Shown piece after piece: positions 43,829-52,900 of a stretch of DNA of 57,630 nucleotides (within the stretch, counting starts at the first letter, position 1; each line of letters opens with the position of its first letter). A program made the position numbers and the translations under genes. The DNA is from JAQUOA01 sp037443785 (GTDB lineage: Bacteria > Bacteroidota > Ignavibacteria > UBA10030 > UBA8401), in contig JBBINR010000023.1 in assembly GCA_037443785.1 (NCBI GenBank), positions 1 to 57,630 of the forward strand, in the 5' to 3' direction. The notes under the pieces are model-generated. The model worked only from the letters and a program-made list of their open reading frames with translations. It had not been told where the DNA came from and did no database searches.

Positions 43829-45496
43829 TTAGAAGACTGATTGTTCTTCGTAAATTCCAAAATGTTCTACTAACGCATTACACATTTCGCCAAGGGTTGT
43901 GTATTTGCGTGTCGCATTCAGTAAATACGGCATTAAATTTTTTTCGTCAATCGCTGCTTGTTTTAACTCCTCAAGACATTTAGAGACGGCATTGTTATCT
44001 CTGCTTTGCTTCACTTCGGCAAGACGTTTCTTTTGTAATTTTTCAACTTCCGGTGATATTGCCAGAATTGGAATTTCAATTTGTTCATCATCTTCAACAT
44101 ACTGATTCACGCCGACAATGATTTTTTCTTTCGTATCCAGCTCGCGTTGGTATCGATACGCAGCTTCGGCAATTTCCCTTTGAAAAAATCCTTGTTCGAT
44201 TGCCGGAACAACCCCGCCAATCATGTCAATTTTCTCAAAATATTGCTCAACTTCTTCTTCCATTTTTGACGTTAAGGATTCAACATAATAACTTCCACCA
44301 AGCGGATCAATCATATTTGCAACACCCGTTTCGTCTGCAATAATCTGTTGTGTTCTTAGTGCAATCTTTACTGCTTTATCGGAAGGTAACGCAAGCGTTT
44401 CATCCATTGAGTTTGTGTGAAGCGACTGAGTTCCCCCCAAAACTCCTGCTAAGGCTTGAATTGCAGTCCGAACGATGTTATTCTCCGGTTGTTGAGCCGT
44501 CAAAGTACATCCTGCTGTTTGCGTATGAAACCGGAGCATCCACGACTTAGGATTCTTTGCCCCGTATTTATATTTCATCCTCTTTGCATAGATCCGGCGA
44601 GCAGCACGTAACTTTGCGATCTCTTCAAAAAAATCTAAATGTGAATTAAAGAAAAAAGAAATCCTTGGAACAAACTCATCGACATCCATCCCAGCTTTTA
44701 TTCCCGCTTCAATATATGCAAACCCATCTGCTAGAGTAAAAGCCAACTCCTGCACAGCAGTTGAACCAGCTTCACGTATATGATAGCCAGACACAGAGAT
44801 AGGATTGAATTGCGGAAGTTCTTTCGCGCAATATTGAAACATATCAGTTATGATTCTCATCGAAGGAGTTGGGGGATAAATCCATTCCTTCTGTGCGATA
44901 TATTCTTTTAAAATATCGTTTTGAATTGTTCCACGAAGAAAGTTTGATTTCACTCCCTGTTTTTCTCCGACAGCAATATAAAATGCCAAGATCATGGCAG
45001 CGGGAGCATTTATTGTCATAGAGGTCGAAACTTTGTCCAACGGAATTCCTTTGAACAACGTTTCCATATCAGCAAGCGAACTTACTGAGACACCGCAAAT
45101 TCCAACTTCACCTTCTGAAAATGAATCGTCAGCATCGCGTCCCATCAGTGTTGGCAAATCAAAAGCTGTCGAAAGTCCTGTTTGACCATGCTCTAGAAGA
45201 TATTTAAATCGTTGGTTCGTATCTTCTGGGGTTCCAAAGCCTGCAAACTGGCGCATTGTCCACAACTTGCCACGATATCCTGTGTTATGAATTCCCCTTG
45301 TGTATGGAAATTCTCCTGGGAAACCAATGTCGGCAAGATAATTGATATCTTTTATAGCCTCAGGGGTTGAAAGAATATCGACATCCTCTCCACTGACGGT
45401 TGTAAATTTCGTCTGACGGATTTTTCCATTTTTCACTTGAGCAAAATATCTCTTCTTCTCCTGCGAAATTGAATCCATGTCGTTAAATGATGCCAT
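43829..45496 (-). CDS. Acyl-CoA mutase large subunit (isobutyryl-CoA mutase-like active site)
   Basis: 555-aa catalytic subunit of a coenzyme B12-dependent acyl-CoA mutase, lacking the cobalamin-binding domain, which must come from a separate small subunit encoded elsewhere. Typical TIM-barrel motifs: YTRGIHNTGYRGKLWTMRQ, AFDLPTLMGRD, NDILKEYIAQKEW, SGYHIREAGSTAVQE, SWMLRFHTQTAGCTLTAQQ, SLHTNSMDE. The specificity positions are Phe84 and Gln202, the pair of isobutyryl-CoA mutase; methylmalonyl-CoA mutases have Arg at the second. Preceded by CGGAG at a good distance. Probably annotated automatically as methylmalonyl-CoA mutase. Confidence 0.93.
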   Translation of the reverse strand: MASFNDMDSISQEKKRYFAQVKNGKIRQTKFTTVSGEDVDILSTPEAIKDINYLADIGFPGEFPYTRGIHNTGYRGKLWTMRQFAGFGTPEDTNQRFKYLLEHGQTGLSTAFDLPTLMGRDADDSFSEGEVGICGVSVSSLADMETLFKGIPLDKVSTSMTINAPAAMILAFYIAVGEKQGVKSNFLRGTIQNDILKEYIAQKEWIYPPTPSMRIITDMFQYCAKELPQFNPISVSGYHIREAGSTAVQELAFTLADGFAYIEAGIKAGMDVDEFVPRISFFFNSHLDFFEEIAKLRAARRIYAKRMKYKYGAKNPKSWMLRFHTQTAGCTLTAQQPENNIVRTAIQALAGVLGGTQSLHTNSMDETLALPSDKAVKIALRTQQIIADETGVANMIDPLGGSYYVESLTSKMEEEVEQYFEKIDMIGGVVPAIEQGFFQREIAEAAYRYQRELDTKEKIIVGVNQYVEDDEQIEIPILAISPEVEKLQKKRLAEVKQSRDNNAVSKCLEELKQAAIDEKNLMPYLLNATRKYTTLGEMCNALVEHFGIYEEQSVF

Positions 45497-45592
45497 GCAA
45501 TTACTCCGATATGTTTGATCGTGGAATTGTTTGCATTACGAATTGTGATCGTAATGCTTGGTGATATTCATCAAAAAGATTGTGTTCATCCT

Positions 45593-47431
45593 TTACGTTC
45601 TCATAAATCTTCGGTCTAACTCCGGTAAACTTATTTTGATCAGTACCGGCCTTCCGTGCGGACAAACATACGGCATTGATGTCGCAAAAAGTTGATCGAT
45701 CAATGATCTCATTTCAGTTTCTGTAAGTTTTTCACCTGCTTTAATTGCAGCTTTGCATGAAAACGATTTTGCAACATTATCACGCGCTTCAAGCTTCACT
45801 CGCAATTGATTATTTTTAAACTCATCAAGAATTTCTTGGAGAATGTTGGCTTCCGTACCAGCCTTTACTTCTGGCGGAACACCCTCCAGAACAATTGTGT
45901 TTCTTCCAAAAATTTTTGTCTCAAAACCTATACTCTGTAAGAAAGGTAGAATCTCTTTCGTCAACATGAAATCGCCCGGTTGGAGTTGAATCGTCTGCGG
46001 AAACAACAGTTGCTGAGATGACGGCACTGCATTGTTGAATCGTAATAATGCACGTTCGTACAAAATTCGTTCGTGTGCGACATGTTGATCGATAATCATC
46101 AAACCGGAACGAATTTGAGTCAGAATATATTTATTGTGAAGCTGCCAAATTGCCTTGCCTTCCTGTGCTTCACTTTCCCTTGTACCATGTTGAACCTGAT
46201 GTGAAGTTTCCGGTTGAATCTTTTCAGAAAAGATTTGATCAAGTTTAGTTGAAAGATCAAATGGAATTTCTTCATTCTCGTTCGGAACAAACGTGCTTGG
46301 TTGTTGAATTTCAGAGGGAAAACCAACTGAAGGAAAATCATTTCTTGGGTTTGCATCCAACCAGCGAGGTTGTGCAGCATGACGAAGGGATGAAAATTGA
46401 TCTAGGTCTGTCGATCGCTGAAATTCTACAGTGGGAACAAGGTCGTTTTGACCGAGCGATTTTCGAACAACCGATAAAATAATTCTATAAATGCTCTGTT
46501 CATCTGCAAATTTCACTTCCATTTTTGAAGGATGAACATTGACATCGACTTTATTTGGATCCAGTTCGAGAAATAATAGGAAAAAAGGAAAATTTCCTTT
46601 TTCAACAAGATGCTCATACCCGGAAAACACTGCATGGTTGATCGATCTGTTGATGATGAAACGATTATTCAAAAAAATGAATTGATCAACTTTCGATTTT
46701 CGTGCAAAGTCTGGTTTACCAACATATCCGTGAATTGAAATTAGATCTGTTTCTTCCTTAACAGGAATCAGTGTTGAATAATGTCTGTCACCAAACAGAC
46801 TTTTCAACCGTTCATCAATATTTTGTGACGGCAGTGCAAGAATAGTATCGTCGTCACTAACAAATTCAAGAGCAATTTCCGGTTTTGATAGCGCAAGTCG
46901 TTGAATTGTATCGTAAATATGTTTGAATTCAGTATTGTTCGATTTCAGAAATTGTCGTCGGGCAGGCGTATTAAAAAAAAGATTTTTTACAGAAATCGTT
47001 GTCCCGCATTGATGGGCAGTTTTTTCTTTTACAAGAAGTTCTGTTCCTTCGATCCTGATCAATGTTCCAACTTGATCTTCTTCTCTGCGTGTTTTTAATT
47101 CCACTTGAGCAACCGCTGCAATCGACGCCAGAGCTTCACCGCGGAAACCAAGTGTTCTGATGTTCTCTAAATCTTCATATGTTGTTATCTTACTCGTTGC
47201 ATGCCGATAAAAAGATTTTTCGGCATCCTCTTCACTCATTCCCCTTCCATTGTCGATGATTTGTATGAGTGTCTTTCCAGCGTTTTTAATCGTTATAGAA
47301 ATTGACGTCGATTCCGCATCAATCGAATTTTCCAATAATTCCTTGACGACCGATTCAGGACGTTGGACAACTTCGCCGGCTGCAATTTTATTTGCAAGAT
47401 GTTCCGGTAATATGTTGATGATTGATGACAT
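45593..47431 (-). CDS. mutL: DNA mismatch repair protein MutL
   Basis: 612-aa MutL. The N-terminal GHKL ATPase has KIAAGEVVQRPESVVKELLENSIDA, IDNGRGM and TLGFRGEALASI. A Pro/Asp/Glu-rich linker (about 330-420) leads to the C-terminal endonuclease/dimerisation domain with DQHVAHERILYE near 448 and CPHGRPV near 590, so this MutL should nick DNA, as in species without MutH. Its start shares one base with the stop of the epimerase gene. Followed by a 96-bp gap. Confidence 0.97.
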   Translation of the reverse strand: MSSIINILPEHLANKIAAGEVVQRPESVVKELLENSIDAESTSISITIKNAGKTLIQIIDNGRGMSEEDAEKSFYRHATSKITTYEDLENIRTLGFRGEALASIAAVAQVELKTRREEDQVGTLIRIEGTELLVKEKTAHQCGTTISVKNLFFNTPARRQFLKSNNTEFKHIYDTIQRLALSKPEIALEFVSDDDTILALPSQNIDERLKSLFGDRHYSTLIPVKEETDLISIHGYVGKPDFARKSKVDQFIFLNNRFIINRSINHAVFSGYEHLVEKGNFPFFLLFLELDPNKVDVNVHPSKMEVKFADEQSIYRIILSVVRKSLGQNDLVPTVEFQRSTDLDQFSSLRHAAQPRWLDANPRNDFPSVGFPSEIQQPSTFVPNENEEIPFDLSTKLDQIFSEKIQPETSHQVQHGTRESEAQEGKAIWQLHNKYILTQIRSGLMIIDQHVAHERILYERALLRFNNAVPSSQQLLFPQTIQLQPGDFMLTKEILPFLQSIGFETKIFGRNTIVLEGVPPEVKAGTEANILQEILDEFKNNQLRVKLEARDNVAKSFSCKAAIKAGEKLTETEMRSLIDQLFATSMPYVCPHGRPVLIKISLPELDRRFMRT

Positions 47432-48447
47432 TAGTTCTTTGAAACTGCCCCTATTCCCGGTTTCTCCGTCAAAATCATTTTTCCTCTTGTGTTTCGAACG
47501 CCGTCAAATGGGTCGTTTGAGATCAGTACATTACCGTCAAGATCGCAGTAATCGAGTAACGGACCAAGTTGAGCGCCTGCAGAAATTGCCACGGCAGTTT
47601 CAATCATACAGCCCATCATTACTTTCATTCCGGTCGCGCGGGCAGTATGAATCATTTTCATCGCTTCTCGAACGCCGGTGCATTTCATCAGTTTAATATT
47701 GATTCCATCATACGCTTGAGCAAGTGTTGGAATATCGGAAAGACGAATGACGCTTTCATCAGCAATAAGCGGAAGTTCGGAATGATCCCGCAGCCATTTA
47801 ATGTCCTCGAATTGTGCGGCAGGCATCGGTTGTTCAACAAAGACAATGTTTTGATTCTTTAACCACTTCACCGATTCCAATGCTTTTTCTCGAGTCTTCC
47901 ACCCTTCGTTTGCATCCACATACAACGGTTTATCCGTAATTTTTCTGATCGTCTCGATCATTTCTTTGTCGTTATCCAATCCGACTTTCACTTTAAGAAT
48001 TGGAAATTCTTCAGCCTCCCGAACCTTTTGCTCTACAATTTCCTTCGTATCAATTGCAATTGTGAAGGAACACAATGGAACTTTGGCTGGATTTAGTCCC
48101 CACATTTTATACAGCGGTGTGTGTAATTTTTTTCCCACCCAATCATGAAGTGCAATATCAATGGCGCACTTAGCGGAAGTATTCCCAGCCGCAATTGAAT
48201 CGACATAGCGAAGAATGTCATCGATGAGAAATGGTGAATCGAACGTTGACAAATTTATTTTTGAAAAAAATGTATTCAGAGTGTTAACATCTTCTCCATA
48301 CCGTGATGATGGAGATGCTTCCCCGTAACCAATAATCCCTTCATGCTCTAACGAAACAATCATCACAGAAACAGTATCACGTGCACTTCGGGAAATACGA
48401 AACGTGTGTTTCAACTGTAGATCATATTGTTTCCAGATCAATTTCAT
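47431..48447 (-). CDS. L-Ala-D/L-Glu (dipeptide) epimerase, enolase superfamily
   Basis: 338-aa enolase-superfamily epimerase that interconverts L-Ala-D-Glu and L-Ala-L-Glu during murein-peptide recycling. The two catalytic Lys are in LKVKVG and IKLMK; metal ligands are Asp in VDANEGW, Glu in VEQPMP and Asp in IADES. The C-terminal DLDGNVLISNDPF is the DxD motif characteristic of dipeptide epimerases. Overlaps ftsY by 4 nt and mutL by 1 nt. Other dipeptide specificities are possible. Confidence 0.9.
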   Translation of the reverse strand: MKLIWKQYDLQLKHTFRISRSARDTVSVMIVSLEHEGIIGYGEASPSSRYGEDVNTLNTFFSKINLSTFDSPFLIDDILRYVDSIAAGNTSAKCAIDIALHDWVGKKLHTPLYKMWGLNPAKVPLCSFTIAIDTKEIVEQKVREAEEFPILKVKVGLDNDKEMIETIRKITDKPLYVDANEGWKTREKALESVKWLKNQNIVFVEQPMPAAQFEDIKWLRDHSELPLIADESVIRLSDIPTLAQAYDGINIKLMKCTGVREAMKMIHTARATGMKVMMGCMIETAVAISAGAQLGPLLDYCDLDGNVLISNDPFDGVRNTRGKMILTEKPGIGAVSKN

Positions 48448-49397
48448 ACAGTTTCTTTCTCAAATAATGCTTGAACAAATTTATCGGAGTCAAAAGGCTG
48501 TAAATCGTCAATCTTTTCTCCAACACCGATAAAACGTACAGGGACTTTTAAGGCTTGACTGATTGCAAAAATCACTCCGCCTTTTGCAGTTCCATCCAAT
48601 TTTGTGATAACAAGTCCTGTAAGTCCAACGGCTTCGTTAAAAAGTTTCGCTTGCTGAATTGCATTTTGTCCAGTAGTTGCATCCAGAACCAAAATGACTT
48701 CATGCGGCGCTTCGCTGCTACATTTGCTGATGACACGTTTTATTTTTTTTAACTCTTCCATCAAATTCGTTTTTGTGTGCAAACGTCCCGCTGTATCAAT
48801 GATTACAACATCAGCACCGCGGGCTTGCGCAGCTTTCACAGTATCAAATGCTACCGCAGCCGGATCGGAACCTTGAAGTTGTTGAACGATTTGAACATCA
48901 GCACGTTTTGCCCACACTTCTAATTGTTCATTCGCAGCGGCTCTAAATGTATCAGCCGCGCCAATAATAACATTTTTTCCAGCAATCTTGTAGTTATAAG
49001 CCAGCTTTCCGATCGTTGTTGTTTTTCCAACGCCATTAACACCAACCACCATGATGACATATGGTTTTGTATGTGATGGGAACTCGAATGGATTTTCCGA
49101 TGCTACACTGTTTTTCTTTAGTGCATTTGTGATTTCATCACGAACAAGTGAATCAAGTTCTTCTTGCGACTCGTATTTTTGTTCATTAGATCGTTTTTTA
49201 ATTCCCTCAATAATCTTGTGTGATGTCTCAACGCCAACATCGCTGGTAATTAAAATTTCTTCAAGCTGTTCAAGGAATTCATCATCGATTTTCCCTTTTG
49301 CAAAAATTAACCGAGTAACTTTGGCAACTAGAGTTTCGCGTGTTTTGGATAATCCCTCTTTTAATCTTGAAAACTTAAAAACGTCTAAAAATCCCAA
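48444..49397 (-). CDS. ftsY: Signal recognition particle receptor FtsY
   Basis: 317-aa SRP receptor GTPase that docks the ribosome-SRP complex at the inner membrane. Contains only the NG domains with a short N-terminus rather than a long acidic A domain: helical N domain about 1-100, then G1 GVNGVGKTTT, the DTFRAAANEQL loop, DTAGRLHTK and TKLDGTAKGG. The closing GVGEKIDDLQPFD is typical. Starts 13 nt after pgsA and couples to the epimerase. Confidence 0.97.
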   Translation of the reverse strand: MGFLDVFKFSRLKEGLSKTRETLVAKVTRLIFAKGKIDDEFLEQLEEILITSDVGVETSHKIIEGIKKRSNEQKYESQEELDSLVRDEITNALKKNSVASENPFEFPSHTKPYVIMVVGVNGVGKTTTIGKLAYNYKIAGKNVIIGAADTFRAAANEQLEVWAKRADVQIVQQLQGSDPAAVAFDTVKAAQARGADVVIIDTAGRLHTKTNLMEELKKIKRVISKCSSEAPHEVILVLDATTGQNAIQQAKLFNEAVGLTGLVITKLDGTAKGGVIFAISQALKVPVRFIGVGEKIDDLQPFDSDKFVQALFEKETV

Positions 49398-49410
49398 TAC
49401 AAAACCTCAT

Positions 49411-49965
49411 TTAGTGAGCATTAAATTCTTGCAATGTTTTAAAAAATCTTTTTGCATATACAATCATAGAATAAAAAAGTGTTCCAATTGTTACCCAAAT
49501 CATTGTCGGGTGGAGTGTTTCAAATATTGGATAGCGGAGCAATGCCAAGACGAGAGTCAATGCTAAAAAAGATACAGCAATTTTTCCTGCCATCATTGAA
49601 GGAAGAATAATTCCTGTTCGTTTCTTTATGTATACTCCAGCGATGAAAATAAGCACATCACGACCAAGCACTACACCTGTAAACCATAATGGAATATCGC
49701 CAAAAATGGTTAGCATTACAACCACAATCCCGATGCCGATTTTATCTGCAAGCGGATCGATAATTTTTCCCAGTTCGGATATCTCGTCAAATTTTCGTGC
49801 GAAATATCCATCAAGAGCATCAGTAATAACAGCAATCAAAATAATCAGTACAGCATATTCCCGGTGAAATTTAAATGGCACATAGAGCAAGTAACACGCA
49901 GGAATCATTAAAACAATTCTGCATACTGAAAGCATATTTGAGAATGTCCAGATTTTATTCTTCAT
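49411..49965 (-). CDS. pgsA: CDP-diacylglycerol--glycerol-3-phosphate 3-phosphatidyltransferase PgsA
   Basis: 184-aa inner-membrane CDP-alcohol phosphatidyltransferase, making phosphatidylglycerol-phosphate. The signature D-x2-D-G-x2-A-R...G-x3-D-x3-D is fully present as DALDGYFARKFD...LGKIIDPLADK. About five membrane segments follow an N-terminal NMLSVCRIVLMIPACYLL. Overlaps the subtilase gene by 4 nt. Substrate specificity (glycerol-phosphate versus another alcohol) is inferred from size and context. Confidence 0.9.
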   Translation of the reverse strand: MKNKIWTFSNMLSVCRIVLMIPACYLLYVPFKFHREYAVLIILIAVITDALDGYFARKFDEISELGKIIDPLADKIGIGIVVVMLTIFGDIPLWFTGVVLGRDVLIFIAGVYIKKRTGIILPSMMAGKIAVSFLALTLVLALLRYPIFETLHPTMIWVTIGTLFYSMIVYAKRFFKTLQEFNAH

Positions 49966-52900
49966 TGTTTTACGACAGCAAATTTCCCAAGTTTAGTTTG
50001 TGTAACATTCCCTGATTCATCGATACGTTCGGTACGATAAATATATACGCCGCTTGAGACAATGTTTCCTTTTTCATCTCGAAGATCCCAGAATAATCCA
50101 TCGCGAGTTGTTTTATTTTGAATCTCTTTTACCTTAATTCCAGATGGTGTATACACGGTAATTTTACACTCAACAGGAAGATTAACAAATGTGATTTTTT
50201 CACTTCCCCCTTGTTTATAATAAACAGGATTTGGGAAGGTTACAATGTTATCAAGTGTGTTTGTTTCCTGGGCAATTGATACCGTTTGCCCTTTTCCTTC
50301 ATTTAATTTTTTACCCGATATCGATTCGATGTTTTCACTGAGATTTATTTCAATTCGTAAGGCAAGCTCGTTTAATTTTTCAGTGGCTGAGGTCGTAATA
50401 AAAATAATATTTGGCGAAAGAGAATCGATATCCACCCGCTTCACACTAAAATGACGCACATTATTCAAAACAGCAAAATTGGAAAGAAGGTTTGCAGTTG
50501 CAGCATTTATTTTTTCATTGAACTCGATTTTAATTTTTGTCGGAAAAAGTAGTTCAGTCTTTTGGGCAAAGAATGGATTGATCTCTTGTTTATCAGCCAC
50601 AAAAGAAAAAATCTGATTCGTATCCGATTGCATACCTGAAGCATCAATTAGTGAATTTATTTTTAACGAATGCGATCCCTGTGCAATTGGGCTATCAAAC
50701 GAGAAAATCAATTGTTTTGGCGCTCCAAGAATTGCCGAATTCGATTGTGTTGTTCCATCAAGCAGTAATGTTGCAGTTTGAATGGAAGATGAACTCATTT
50801 CAAAAGAGAATTCGACCGCAATTTGATACAATGAAGTTTGGGTCACTTTTTGAATTGTTGCCGAAGTGTGAGGAATAGTTGAATCAATCGATGATTCACC
50901 GCTGATCAGTGTTCCTCCGTTTGAAATACTTCGAATAGAGTAAAAATATTTTTGATTACTGGTGACGGATGAATCGATGTATTTTTTATTGACGGTTGAG
51001 TCGAGTAGTGAGCGTGTTAATGCGGATGTTCCTCGAAATATTTTATATTTTTCTCCGGATCCATTCCAGGATAATTGAATCGACGATCCATTAATTGGTG
51101 TTACGGTAAAATTCCACGGAGCAATTGGTTTTCCAGATATAAAATTACCGAATTGATAGAATGCAGTTTCTTCACCGTTATTAAATCCAATTTTATCATC
51201 AAGTGAAATCGCATTATTTGAATACGATCTTGAATTCCACAGTACACTTGGAACAAAATTATTATCAAATGAAAAGACATATATGTTTGGATTCAGGTTC
51301 AAAATTAAGGCATCTCGGGCTTGCGAAATTAGCAACGTATGACTTGATGAAATTCCATTATCGTTTTTTGGACCTGCTTTTACCCCGAAAAACAATTGTT
51401 CCCACTTTTTCTTCAATGATCCAGCAATATCAGATTGCGCATGAGAAAAGATTTTCACTGTCCATATTGGCGTATCATATTCACGATTTTCATTAAGATC
51501 AAGATTGGAGTGAGCCGCCACAGCAATATCGGTAATTCCGTCGCCGTTGTAATCTCCTTGAGCAATAAAATCACTCATCTCGTACAAATCTGAGGTATCG
51601 ATCGATGCCAGCGAAAACGAAAGTGAGTGAATTGCATCTTGTCGATATACGACTAAATCACCGTCATAATCAGCAAAGGCAATTTCTTGTAAACCTGAAT
51701 TTGTAAAGTCGCCAACTAAAGTTTTTGGCGGACCAAATTGATTTTTTGATTCACCAAGTAATGGCGGCGATGGATTCTGTAATCGTGTCTTTAGTGCAAA
51801 CAAATTATTTCCAAGGTTCTCATAAATCATTATCTCAGAACTATTTCTGGCAATAATTTCAGGTTTTAAATCGCCATTAAGGTCAACAAGTTTACTTCCC
51901 CACACATCACTGGTATCCATCCAAATTGGCGTTCGTGAAAATTTCATGGTTGTTGTATCAATAGAAAAAATTGCTGACCTGCCAAAATTTTGAACCAGAA
52001 GTAACGGATTTCCATGATCATCTCTAACAAAACTTCGAGGAATCCACGCACTATTAATCGAATCTTTTTGAACAAAATATCCATTCTCCAATTGAAACAA
52101 TTTTAAAACATCAAACTCTCCAGATTTAGAATACTGATTTATTGTCAAAGTCGGTTTGTTTTGAATAGTCAAAAGATCATTGAGCAGAAATCCGGACGGA
52201 AGGCTGGTTCCAATTTTAAAGAACGAGGTTGTGGAAAATTTTTCAGAAGGATTCTGCGCTTCAAAGAATTGAAAACCTGTTTGAGCTGCCGTTGGGAAAA
52301 TTTTCACGCCTTTACGAGCAGAATTCTCGATGAATTTTGTGTAAAATTCAAACCGTACACCAGGAGTGAGTTCATGCGAACCTAAAGCGAAATAATGATT
52401 TCTTCCCAAAGTTAACGAACGGAGCACGCTAAATTCACTGTTCGAATTTTTCTTCCGATAAAGAAGTTGTCCTTCTGTTGGAATATCCGTTTCAGCGTCG
52501 ATCAGAGAAATCATCTCATCATTTGCAATGACAGAATCTTTAAGGAAAAATTTTACAATTTCTGGAGTTTGACGTTGAATTAAAATTCTATTTCGGGATT
52601 CAATATCATTTCCTTGGCTATTTTTTTCTATTAATCTTAGAACATAAATATTGTTAATAAAAGAACTTATGTCTAATATCGTAATTGAATCATTGTAATA
52701 TTGTTTTTCAGATGAAAATATTTTCGTCCAGATTGTTGGCGTTTCTCCTTCACCGATATATAACTCAACTGATTTGAAATATGGTGATATTGAAGTGATT
52801 CTTATTGGAAAATTATCGAACACCAGTTCATCAACCTTTGGACTTTGAATTGCAACATTACTCCCTTTTAACGATGTCAACGCATGCTCAATATTCACAA

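Noticed and set aside
45497..45620. Open minus-strand frame across the mutL-mutase gap (about 40 codons) and a 16-codon ATG ORF inside it
   Set aside because: The longer frame has no start codon outside mutL; the short ORF has an abutting AAAGG with no proper spacing. MutL has a normal C-terminus, so there is no frameshift to explain. I left the 96-bp gap unannotated.
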